Source: Candidatus Zhuqueibacterota bacterium
GTDB lineage: Bacteria > Zhuqueibacterota > Zhuqueibacteria > Thermofontimicrobiales > Thiofontviventaceae
Assembly (NCBI GenBank): GCA_016931935.1
Contig: JAFGDW010000320.1
Span: forward strand, 1-64,000
Reading direction: 5' to 3'
Length of the DNA: 64,000 bases
Shown in pieces: positions 35,799 to 44,254 of the stretch. The notes beneath the pieces were generated by a model, which was not told the DNA's origin, searched no databases, and saw only the letters and a program-made list of their open reading frames with translations. Position numbers and translations under genes: made by a program. Numbering within the stretch: position 1 is the first letter of the stretch; every line of letters begins with the position of its first letter.

Positions 35799-38700
35799 TT
35801 ACTTCAACAACAACATTTTCCGAGTCTGGACAAATGCCGGCGCTTCCATCCGATATACATAAATGCCCGAGCTGACAGAACGTCCGGCTTGATCCATACC
35901 ATCCCAATGCACCATGTAGTATCCGGCATCGTGTTTTGCATCGACCAGCGTGCGTACAAGCTGTCCCATCATATTGTAAACCCGGATGGTAACATTGCTC
36001 GCCGCTTTTAGTTGGAATTGAATTGACGTTTCCGGATTGAACGGATTAGGATAGTTTTGACGTAACGCGAATTCAGTTGGTACCTGAACTGGTGCGTCAT
36101 GGGCAGCCACATCGGTAGCCATAAATTCGCGTACCTGGACGTCATCAATCATCCAGCCATCATAAGTATCCGAACCGGTAGAATCCGCTTCAAGACGGAA
36201 TCGTACCAGTACTGAGTCTTCACCGGCAAGTTCACCCAATGGAACTTCAAACCGCCCCCAACTTGGGCGGATACCATTGATTGCTTTAGAATACGATTTG
36301 TATATTTCGCCACCATCGGTAGAAAATTCCACATAACCAAACGCCTTGCCAGGTTGAATGCGATATTTCGACCAGAAAGTCAGCACGACGCTGTCGGCAT
36401 TGGCAAAACTTAATGCCGATTTTAACTGCAGGGATGAATTAACACCGGGCACGTAATTTCCCATCGGACTGTCGCTTGCATATTCACTTCCGGAATGTGC
36501 GTCACCGGTCTCAATTCCCCAGCCCGGGGTTTTCACATTCCAATCCACGAGCCCGTCTTCAAAATTGGAATAACCAACAATAAACAAGAGTGTGTCGCTT
36601 ATGCCCTTATTCGGAATGCCGGCAAGATCGAGCGCAGACAGGTAATAACGAATGGTGTCGCCATAATTAAACTGACCGCTGAATTGGGCTTCGAAATTAT
36701 CACCAACGGGCATCATCGGATGTTGCATGAGCGTTCCGTTGGGCAGTATTGAGAACATTCTCACACTATCCGCATTTACTCCGACATTATCAACAATATT
36801 TGCTGATAATGTGTACGGACCTGTTTTGCTGAAAGCATTGGTAATTTGACTAACGGATTCGAATATTGGTTTTTCCGTATCCTGACCAACTTTAAATTTG
36901 TAGAATGAATAGGGCGCAGAATAGCCGGCAACTGTTTGTACAAAAACGGTGTAGGTTACGTTTGTGCCAGCCGTTTGTGCAGGAATGTAACCGACATATT
37001 TTCCGTTTCCGCTATCAGCGAGTGCGACCTTATGATTATATGGCAGTTGCTGGTCATTATCCCAATATAGTTCAACCGCGCCAACACCGGGCGCCTGGGC
37101 TGTCGCATTTACGATCATCTTATAATCATGCCCGGTATCTTCGGTATCTTTGAGTGGTGTATGTGACATTTCCAAACCATTCAACCATCCAAGTATGCGG
37201 GACATCACCTCAAATTGTACATCGGGTTGCACAATTGCTTCATAACCACCAAATCCGAAATATACACAGCGATAATCGCCGGCGTAGCTGACCGCACCAG
37301 CAGTCCCACCCGGATAATCAAAAACATCATTACTCACTAATTTAATAGGTTCGATTACGTCAGGGAATTGTTCATCGGCGGCACGTCCAGGCTGATACAC
37401 GTTGAAAGCAAGACCATTTCCAATCGGATCGCCTTCCACGCCTACCAGATTCGAATAGTCAGAAACATCCGCTATATATATTGCTTTTAAATAATTTTCA
37501 TAGAAAGTACGTGATGCTCCATTAGACGCCAAAAATTCGGTACCTTGATCATCGCTTAAGTCCCAGCCGATATCCTGGCCTGACAGGAAAAAATTCCCAC
37601 CATTATCCAGATAATTAGCAATCAATGCCCGATCAGTTGAATCCAGGCTTGGAAAGGTCCATTCACACGACCAGATGACCGTTGAATAGCCGGATAAATC
37701 ATCGGGTGTCCCGGCTGTGTTATGATTCCAATAGTCGTAGGATACGCTCAGACTATCAAGCGCTTTGATATAATATTTTTCGTTATCAAGTGCTTCATCA
37801 TCGACCAGCAGTACACTTGCGCCGATTGAAAAAGAGAAATAATAGGAATTTTCATATCCATCGGCAGAAATAGTGATAGCGCCACTAATTCTGTGAGGCA
37901 ATGCTAATGAATCGACCTCGAATACAAGCGGATCAGCATCAATGCGAATTCGATTATTATCGATATCACGCAATCCTTTTAATTCACCAATATTGGATAC
38001 ATTGTTGATAATATTAACTGCCCAATCATCCATTTCAAGTGAGGCAACTGTATTGGTTGCTGTTCCCATGATGTTTTCAAATTCGGCAATCAACTCTATG
38101 GTTTCACCGGCCTCTACCAAACCATTACCATTACCGAACTCACTATCATCCATACGAGTAGATAATAGCTTGATTTTAGGAATTTCGGGCGGCGTTTCCG
38201 TTAACGCCCGATAGGCATTCACACGACCGGTTCCCAGTTTGCCGGCATAAGCAGGATTTAAATCATCAATCGAATCGGTCGTGTTTATAATTTGCATCAT
38301 GACATCAACATTTGACCAATCGGGATGCGCCGATTTTACCAGTCCGGCAAGTCCCGCCACAATTGGTGATGCCATAGATGTTCCCTGATACGATGCATAC
38401 GTATTATTAAAGGCTGTGCTCAAAATTCCCGGCCGCGAATTACTCTGGTCGCCGCCTGGAGCAGACACACGCACCCAATCCCCATACGTAGAATAACTGG
38501 CTTTCAAATCCTGATCGTCGGTAGCTGCGACTGAAATACAAAATGGTTGCAAAAGCAATGGATCAGCATCTTCATCGTTGTCATTACCGGCGCTTTTAGT
38601 AATAACCAGGCCAGCATCAAATGCATAGCGAGCGGCATCAGCAACAGTCTGGCTGGAGCCGGTACTTATGCTCGCTACATGAGCGCCGTTATCAGCCGCG

Positions 38701-39569
38701 TATACATAGGCTTGCGAAAGCGCTGCAAAGTTAAGGTAACCATTACCGTCTGATGCACGATAGCCGCAGCGAAGCGGCATAATTGTACATCCCCATCCGA
38801 TGGCCGCCACACCAATACCGTTATCGGTAATAGCAGATGCACAACCAGCAACATGGGTACCATGCCCGTCAAAATCCATTGGATCATTATCCATTTCGTC
38901 CCCATCCTCGCCGTTGGCAACATCGTCAATACCTGTGACAAAATCCCATCCGCGTACATCATCAATATAACCGTTGCCGTCATTATCAACGCCGTCAATC
39001 ACCTCGCCTTTATTGTCCCAGATATTCGCTGCCAAATCAGGATGATCCCAATCGACTCCGGTATCCAGAATTGCAATAATGACTGCGGAATCCCCTTTGG
39101 CAACATCCCATGCCTGTTCCGCCTGCATTATTGGCCATTGCCATTGGATAGAATAATATTGATCGTTCGGTATAGCTTCGACCGGACATAACATTGAAGG
39201 TTCAGCATATTCAATTCCCGGCAGCGAACTCAATTCCGAGCACATACGCCAAACATCCCGCGCTTCATCCACTTTCATCTGATAGATACGGCTTAAGTCA
39301 TTGACTTTATGTTTTGCATTTGATTTAAATTTTACGGCCGGAAACATACGTTCCGCTTTTTCAACAGCATAGTCACTCAGCACCCGGCTAAACAGTGAAC
39401 TGCTTTCGACATTGCCTGTCGACGCTCCGAATTTAACGATTACTTCGCCGGGGATAATTTTCGGTTTTGCTTTGTTTACAGCATTCATATCCGGTTTTGC
39501 AGCATTTACCATCATTGGTAAAGTAAGAAAAACAAGTATGAAGAACAGTGCAACGTAACGTTGTTTCAT
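35799..39569 (-). CDS. Secreted subtilisin-like protease with C-terminal sorting domain
   Basis: A 1256-residue S8 serine protease. Signal peptide (KQRYVALFFILVFLTLPMMVNA), I9-type propeptide, then the catalytic domain with Asp169 (AILDTGVDWDHPD), His236 (DGHGTHVAGCAS), Asn329 (KSAGNDND) and Ser398 (GTSMASPIVAG). An acidic calcium-type insert GVDNDGNGYIDD is present. Beyond it lie an Ig-like segment, a module beginning ASVLLVDDEALD that also occurs in the protein at 44255-48100, a jelly-roll-like domain, and a C-terminal FlgD-Ig-like domain with NYPNPFNPETS. ATG 39569 follows AAGGAG. Exported and probably displayed on the surface. Confidence 0.93.
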   Translation of the reverse strand: MKQRYVALFFILVFLTLPMMVNAAKPDMNAVNKAKPKIIPGEVIVKFGASTGNVESSSLFSRVLSDYAVEKAERMFPAVKFKSNAKHKVNDLSRIYQMKVDEARDVWRMCSELSSLPGIEYAEPSMLCPVEAIPNDQYYSIQWQWPIMQAEQAWDVAKGDSAVIIAILDTGVDWDHPDLAANIWDNKGEVIDGVDNDGNGYIDDVRGWDFVTGIDDVANGEDGDEMDNDPMDFDGHGTHVAGCASAITDNGIGVAAIGWGCTIMPLRCGYRASDGNGYLNFAALSQAYVYAADNGAHVASISTGSSQTVADAARYAFDAGLVITKSAGNDNDEDADPLLLQPFCISVAATDDQDLKASYSTYGDWVRVSAPGGDQSNSRPGILSTAFNNTYASYQGTSMASPIVAGLAGLVKSAHPDWSNVDVMMQIINTTDSIDDLNPAYAGKLGTGRVNAYRALTETPPEIPKIKLLSTRMDDSEFGNGNGLVEAGETIELIAEFENIMGTATNTVASLEMDDWAVNIINNVSNIGELKGLRDIDNNRIRIDADPLVFEVDSLALPHRISGAITISADGYENSYYFSFSIGASVLLVDDEALDNEKYYIKALDSLSVSYDYWNHNTAGTPDDLSGYSTVIWSCEWTFPSLDSTDRALIANYLDNGGNFFLSGQDIGWDLSDDQGTEFLASNGASRTFYENYLKAIYIADVSDYSNLVGVEGDPIGNGLAFNVYQPGRAADEQFPDVIEPIKLVSNDVFDYPGGTAGAVSYAGDYRCVYFGFGGYEAIVQPDVQFEVMSRILGWLNGLEMSHTPLKDTEDTGHDYKMIVNATAQAPGVGAVELYWDNDQQLPYNHKVALADSGNGKYVGYIPAQTAGTNVTYTVFVQTVAGYSAPYSFYKFKVGQDTEKPIFESVSQITNAFSKTGPYTLSANIVDNVGVNADSVRMFSILPNGTLMQHPMMPVGDNFEAQFSGQFNYGDTIRYYLSALDLAGIPNKGISDTLLFIVGYSNFEDGLVDWNVKTPGWGIETGDAHSGSEYASDSPMGNYVPGVNSSLQLKSALSFANADSVVLTFWSKYRIQPGKAFGYVEFSTDGGEIYKSYSKAINGIRPSWGRFEVPLGELAGEDSVLVRFRLEADSTGSDTYDGWMIDDVQVREFMATDVAAHDAPVQVPTEFALRQNYPNPFNPETSIQFQLKAASNVTIRVYNMMGQLVRTLVDAKHDAGYYMVHWDGMDQAGRSVSSGIYVYRMEAPAFVQTRKMLLLK

Positions 39570-39684
39570 GCATGCACTCCTTGTAATTGGGTTAATGGAT
39601 TCACGATTAGCAAGAACTAAATATAGTTGATATACGTTCAAAATACAAGTTATTTTTACTGACTGTAAAATCCTTGTTCGGCAT

Positions 39685-40719
39685 CTAATTTATTAAATAC
39701 TGGCTGATATTATGTTCAGCAGCGATAAACATTCTGTTTCCTGAAACTGCAATCCTGCCAGGCAATCCTTCGAACACCCGGTATCCTTTTAATTCCAACG
39801 CAGGCAACTGAAGTTCATAGATGCGATTTTCATTCCCCTTCATCACTCCGAGATAAAGCGTATCAGCTTCAACAGCGATCCCAAACAATGACCCGTTATA
39901 AAGTGGATTATCAATCAATGAAACAAGTTCTGTCGTTGTCGGCTCATACGAATAATATCGCGAAAGCAATGGTTCGGATATGCACCAGAAATTGCCCTGA
40001 TAGACATCAAAATCCGTAAATTTTAATGACTCGTCGGGGTGATATGGATTTTGCGGCGGTAAAATCTGTTGAATACGCTCGATCAGAGTATCATTTGTCA
40101 GATGGAATGCCTCGATACTGTCTTTAAGAATGTTGTACGTATAGAAAATATTGCTATCGGTACACAGCCCTTGCGGCGTTACACCTGAAAATGTGGCAAT
40201 ATCAATCGTTTGGAATCCGAGATTAAACGTAATTAGCTGTTTGGAAACAGAATCCACAACACAACAACGATTCGCATACGCCGCAATACCGGTAATTGAA
40301 ATCTGCTCAAAATCGTATTCCGCCTGCTTGTCAATCAACAGACCCAATTGAATATCATCGAATGTCCGATCCTGATATTGCACAACAACATTGGCGCTAT
40401 AATCGCTGAAACCAACTTTTTGAATCAAGAGCGAGTAATTATATCCGCCCGGAACATCGCTTATCTCAAATAAGCCATCACTATTTGTGAGCGATGATAA
40501 ATTAATCCCTTGCGTAGAATCGACATTAGTGTATTTCACAACTCCGGAAATAGTTACGATCGCGCTGCTTACTTTTTCGCCGGTGTAGCTGTTTACAACT
40601 CGACCGGTTAATTTATAGACAGGCGTTTCGGGTGGATTAATCGGATTATTCTGTTTCTTCCAACAGGAAAACTGAATTCCAATTAACACGACAATCCATA
40701 TTAGTCTATATAACTTCAT
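39685..40719 (-). CDS. Lipoprotein with carboxypeptidase-regulatory-like domain and propeller-like region
   Basis: A 344-residue predicted lipoprotein: signal with lipobox-like QFSC (Cys19). Residues of about 35-130 are a CarboxypepD_reg-like Ig fold (VYKLTGRVVNSYTGEKVSSAIVTISG). The remainder is a run of short beta-rich repeats such as ANRCCVVDSVSKQLITFNLGF and GIAVEADTLYLGV, suggesting a YncE-like propeller. The function is not known. It lies between the subtilase and TonB receptor 1, suggesting an envelope role. Confidence 0.7.
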   Translation of the reverse strand: MKLYRLIWIVVLIGIQFSCWKKQNNPINPPETPVYKLTGRVVNSYTGEKVSSAIVTISGVVKYTNVDSTQGINLSSLTNSDGLFEISDVPGGYNYSLLIQKVGFSDYSANVVVQYQDRTFDDIQLGLLIDKQAEYDFEQISITGIAAYANRCCVVDSVSKQLITFNLGFQTIDIATFSGVTPQGLCTDSNIFYTYNILKDSIEAFHLTNDTLIERIQQILPPQNPYHPDESLKFTDFDVYQGNFWCISEPLLSRYYSYEPTTTELVSLIDNPLYNGSLFGIAVEADTLYLGVMKGNENRIYELQLPALELKGYRVFEGLPGRIAVSGNRMFIAAEHNISQYLIN

Positions 40720-41038
40720 ACCGTATGTTCCAACACATTATTGAATTACTGTATCCTTTCAAAAAAAGCGGGAGAATCTTATGACTGTTGTTCATGCTTC
40801 AATTACACTTCATGCTTCGACTCCGCTCAGCATGAGAAGCTAGTGTGCTGTCATTTTTATTTTGGTAGTTTCATGTTCCCTTCAACAAGTTCAGGGAACG
40901 TACGCTGAGCTTGTTGAAGCGTACATTTTAAGCTTGACATGACACTGTTGACACTTCACATTGAGTCCCGGCGCTTTCGGAAAGTGTGAAAGAAGGCAAT
41001 CTTGATGAAACTACTATCAATTATTGAGGGGATACGAA
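40720..41038. repeat. Intergenic region with paired REP-like hairpins
   Basis: No gene. Stems GTTCCC (40875-40880)/GGGAAC (40894-40899) and GTACGC (40900-40905)/GCGTAC (40919-40924) are contiguous, and their loops carry TTCAACAAG and its complement CTTGTTGAA, so alternative long-range pairing is possible. A further CATGCTTCGACTCCGCTCAG word at about 40809 belongs to the same dispersed vocabulary. Confidence 0.55.
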
Positions 41039-43546
41039 TTATTTCAAGCGAAAATCAATACCCATCAGTACACGATATCGTTCATCATAAGCGCCGGGAT
41101 CATCAAGAATCCCTCCCGGTCGGCCGTAACTATCGACCCATAAAATATTTTTCCGGTCGAAAACATTTTTAAATTCAGTAAAAATCGTCACGGGCACGCC
41201 CAAATTAAAGTCCTTACTCGCCCGAATATCAACATAAGTTACATTGGACATGCGCGAGCCATTAGGAATCGTACTAATACCTTCATACCGTGTATACGGC
41301 AACGGGCTGTTCAACGCCCACAATAAATTTAGCCCCCAGTTTCCTTCTTTACGAAAATCGAGATTCACCACTAATTTATGGCGCTGATCCCAACTCAAAT
41401 AGTAATCGCTAATCGGAACTTTCGTATCTTTCGTCAGCCAGTTGAATTTTTCAGTATTTTCCGAACCAGTACCTTTTGCTACCATATACGTGTAGCTCAC
41501 TTTTCCTGAAATAAACTTTCCGACCCGTCGTTTAAAAAATATTTCACTCCCCCAAATGTTTACATTTTCCAGGTTCACATAGCGACTGTACCCTGTTGTC
41601 TGCCCGGCGCTGGTGGTAACATCACTTAAAAAGGTATTATTATCGACAAGATTGCTGACTTCTTTATTAAACAGCGTATAGTCGAATAACATATCTTCGC
41701 CGATCTGATGCTTGTAACTGACTTCATAGGAAACCGTTTTTGACGGCTTCAAGTCCGGATCGCCAAGTGGCGAAAATCCTTCGGATGGATCGATGTTGGA
41801 ATTTGTGTATAAATAATCGAATAGTGGCATCTGGAAAAAATAACCATAATTTATGTGAAGCTCACGGTTCGCCGTAATTGGTAATGCAACCCCAAAACGC
41901 GGACTGAATTGCTGCTTTACAGACGCTGGAACGGTTTTATTGTGTTCAACAATCCACTCTGAACGATCGCCGAATATCTTTTCTTCCAGTTGTGGGCGTT
42001 CTGCCTTGGGATCCATAAAATCATAACGCAATCCGATATTTGCGATCATGCCTTCATATTCAATTTTGTCCTGCAGGTACGCAGAGCCTTGAACCGGAGC
42101 ATAATCATACTCAATATCATAGGTGATATATTGCGGGAATTTGGGATCATACGTATCAATATCCATCCGTTGGACACTTTTTTTGTACAGATCGTAAAGT
42201 GTCACTTCAGCGCCATATTTGATTTGATGATGTTTGGTGACCTGAGCTGTTAAGTCGAATTTTGCCGAATTATGAATTTCCTGATGATCGAGCCACCAGG
42301 GGAAATTGCCCGATAGCACCCAACTACGAGGATCATTATTTTCATAGTAAATGGATGTTTGTGAGAGTGATGGCGCTCCTAAAATTGATTTGAGCACATT
42401 GTACTGACTAAGTCTGACTTCATAAAATGTTTGCGGACTGAGCGTGTGCACGGCCGTTAAACTAACGCGATAACTTTGTTTCGATCGATCAGGCATCGCC
42501 TGCAGATTCTTTTTCCATTTGTTGTTATACTCAACCCAATTCCATAGCGATACCAATCCCTGCGCGGTCACTTTTAAAGAGCGAAACGGATGTAATGTCA
42601 GTTTTCCATTTAAATTAATATTCCGACTAGTAGATGAATTATAAATCATAACCCGTTGGCCATATTCTTCGCGTTTCCACCGGGTATCCGGCTGCCGAAT
42701 ATCAGCAGCGATGTAAAATTTCATCCAGTCCTTCCACAACGGACCACCAGCGCTTAACTCGCCAATCCAGTCCATTTCCACATCACGATCGTGAAACGGA
42801 TTGGGCTGCACACCATAATGAAATGCTGACACTTCAGCCTTTCCGCTTAATTTATCACTCCCCTCCTGTGTAATAATATTCACCACGCCTGACATAGCAT
42901 TGCCATATTCTGCATTAAAGCCACCGGTTTGTAGCGTCATATCAATAATCGAACTCATCGGTAGCTCTGAACCAACCTTTCCTTCAATGGCGTCCTTAAT
43001 GGGAAATCCATCCACCAGATAGAGTACTTCGCTCTGGCGCCCCCCACGGATATGACCGCCGGATACGCCCGGCTGGATTTCAAGAATTTCCTGAAACGAT
43101 TGTACCGGTAGTTGCTCGATTTCCTGGTGGGTAATAAAATGGGTGGTTGCTGTCACATCCCGCTGGATCATTGGTGATTCAGCCGACACTGTCACTTCCT
43201 GCATTTCCAGCACGGTGGGTTTCAGTTCAAATCGAAGCGTCGTCCGTAAATCCATCAGAATAACCACATCTTTCTGAATAACAGCATCGTATCCAATCAT
43301 TTGCGCTTTTACTTCATACCGCCCGGCAGGGATATTATTAATCAGAAAGAAACCATCACGATCTGTCGCAGCGCCCAGATAAGTATTTGCAATACTAACA
43401 TTGGCGCCTGGCAATGGACGACTACTGTCTTTATCAGTCACCTGTCCGGCGACAGTGCCGGTAATACCGGCGTAACCTATACTATTGAAGGCTACTAAAA
43501 GAACGATTATGAATAAACTGAATCTTGGCCAATTTAATTGATCCAT
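41039..43546 (-). CDS. TonB-dependent outer-membrane receptor 1
   Basis: An 835-residue receptor. Signal peptide, then a carboxypeptidase-regulatory-like domain (TGTVAGQVTDKDSSRPLPGANVSI), a plug domain (QEVTVSAESPMIQRDV to GDSGVVNI-type YGNAMSGVVNIITQEG), and a long beta-barrel. It imports a bulky solute using TonB energy; the substrate is unknown. ATG 43546 with GGAAAG upstream was preferred over an earlier codon. The last residues are IDFRLK, so the expected terminal aromatic residue of many outer-membrane barrels is absent. Confidence 0.88.
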   Translation of the reverse strand: MDQLNWPRFSLFIIVLLVAFNSIGYAGITGTVAGQVTDKDSSRPLPGANVSIANTYLGAATDRDGFFLINNIPAGRYEVKAQMIGYDAVIQKDVVILMDLRTTLRFELKPTVLEMQEVTVSAESPMIQRDVTATTHFITHQEIEQLPVQSFQEILEIQPGVSGGHIRGGRQSEVLYLVDGFPIKDAIEGKVGSELPMSSIIDMTLQTGGFNAEYGNAMSGVVNIITQEGSDKLSGKAEVSAFHYGVQPNPFHDRDVEMDWIGELSAGGPLWKDWMKFYIAADIRQPDTRWKREEYGQRVMIYNSSTSRNINLNGKLTLHPFRSLKVTAQGLVSLWNWVEYNNKWKKNLQAMPDRSKQSYRVSLTAVHTLSPQTFYEVRLSQYNVLKSILGAPSLSQTSIYYENNDPRSWVLSGNFPWWLDHQEIHNSAKFDLTAQVTKHHQIKYGAEVTLYDLYKKSVQRMDIDTYDPKFPQYITYDIEYDYAPVQGSAYLQDKIEYEGMIANIGLRYDFMDPKAERPQLEEKIFGDRSEWIVEHNKTVPASVKQQFSPRFGVALPITANRELHINYGYFFQMPLFDYLYTNSNIDPSEGFSPLGDPDLKPSKTVSYEVSYKHQIGEDMLFDYTLFNKEVSNLVDNNTFLSDVTTSAGQTTGYSRYVNLENVNIWGSEIFFKRRVGKFISGKVSYTYMVAKGTGSENTEKFNWLTKDTKVPISDYYLSWDQRHKLVVNLDFRKEGNWGLNLLWALNSPLPYTRYEGISTIPNGSRMSNVTYVDIRASKDFNLGVPVTIFTEFKNVFDRKNILWVDSYGRPGGILDDPGAYDERYRVLMGIDFRLK

Positions 43547-43680
43547 TGTATTCTTTCCAGTATATAGAGATATGACAACCTTCACCATTGTCAAATTTCA
43601 CGCATGCAAAGTTTTGATTCCAAATAAATCAAGTTAACTCAGCAAACTTTCAAGATTGAGTATTAATATGAATGACCACT

Positions 43681-43857
43681 CAATGCCATTAAGTTAAGGT
43701 CAAATCCTGAAATCTGTGGAAAGCCTCACCCTTCGACGGAGTATATCCTGAGCATGACGAAGGACTCAGGGTGAAGTCTGTGACCGCTTCATACTGAGCG
43801 AAGTCGAAGTATGAACGAACGTTATAATAGCATGAATCGCTTAACTTAATAGCATTG
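43681..43857. repeat. Inverted-repeat element R2
   Basis: CAATGCCATTAAGTTAAG (43681-43698) and CTTAACTTAATAGCATTG (43840-43857) pair with one mismatch. Two hairpins fill the interior: TCACCCTTCGACGG...CTCAGGGTGA and CTTCATACTGAGCGAAGTCG...ATGAA. The element sits directly against R3 copy c, and GAATGACCACT flanks both its outer sides, suggesting insertion into or beside an R3 element. Confidence 0.6.
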
Positions 43858-44006
43858 AATGACCACTTGAAAATAATGGTCGATTGAAATTTAACAAGTT
43901 AACACGGTTCGACGGAGTATTTCCTGAGTTTATCGAAGGACTCACCGTGAAGGTTGCACTTCAGCCTGAGCTTAGTCGAAGGCGATTCGTTCGACTGGTC
44001 ATTCAC
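43856..44006. repeat. R3 inverted-repeat element, copy c
   Basis: TGAATGACCACTTGAA (from 43856) faces GTTCGACTGGTCATTCAC (43989-44006). Interior blocks CACGGTTCGACGG...ACTCACCGTG and CTTCAGCCTGAGCTTAGTCG match copies a and b. Confidence 0.65.
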
Positions 44007-44190
44007 ATTATTTTTATAAACCTACGGGATATATTCACATCAGCGGAGAACATCCCCCTGATTCTGACGAAGCGAGTAGGTCAGAATTTGGGAGATGTCG
44101 AACTAGTACTAAACATAAATAGTTTTGTTATTCTAATCCGCGGCTACCTAATTTAGCTGGATAACCAAAAATTCTCAATTTAAACATTAT

Positions 44191-44230
44191 AAAAAAGCCG
44201 CTGAAACAGAGGCATCAATTTCAGCGGCTT
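44191..44230 (-). terminator. Rho-independent terminator of the Asp-box protein gene
   Basis: AAGCCGCTGAAA (44195-44206) and TTTCAGCGGCTT (44219-44230) form a perfect 12-bp stem; on the minus strand the stem runs straight into six T residues (44191-44196). It lies 25 bp after the stop codon at 44255. Confidence 0.9.
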
Positions 44231-44254
44231 ATGTTCCAGATATATGTTCAGTTC

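Larger units (their letters stand above)
43547..44254. other. Repeat-dense 700-bp intergenic region
   Basis: No gene; short frames at 43884-44156 and 44231-44488 lie in repeats or antisense to the Asp-box protein. It contains element R2 (43681-43857), element R3 copy c (43856-44006), hairpin words CTTCATACTGAGCGAAGTCG, and the terminator at 44195-44230. Confidence 0.6.

Noticed and set aside
24688-44006. CRISPR array
   Set aside because: The repeats are inverted, few and widely spaced with no regular spacers, and no cas genes are present.
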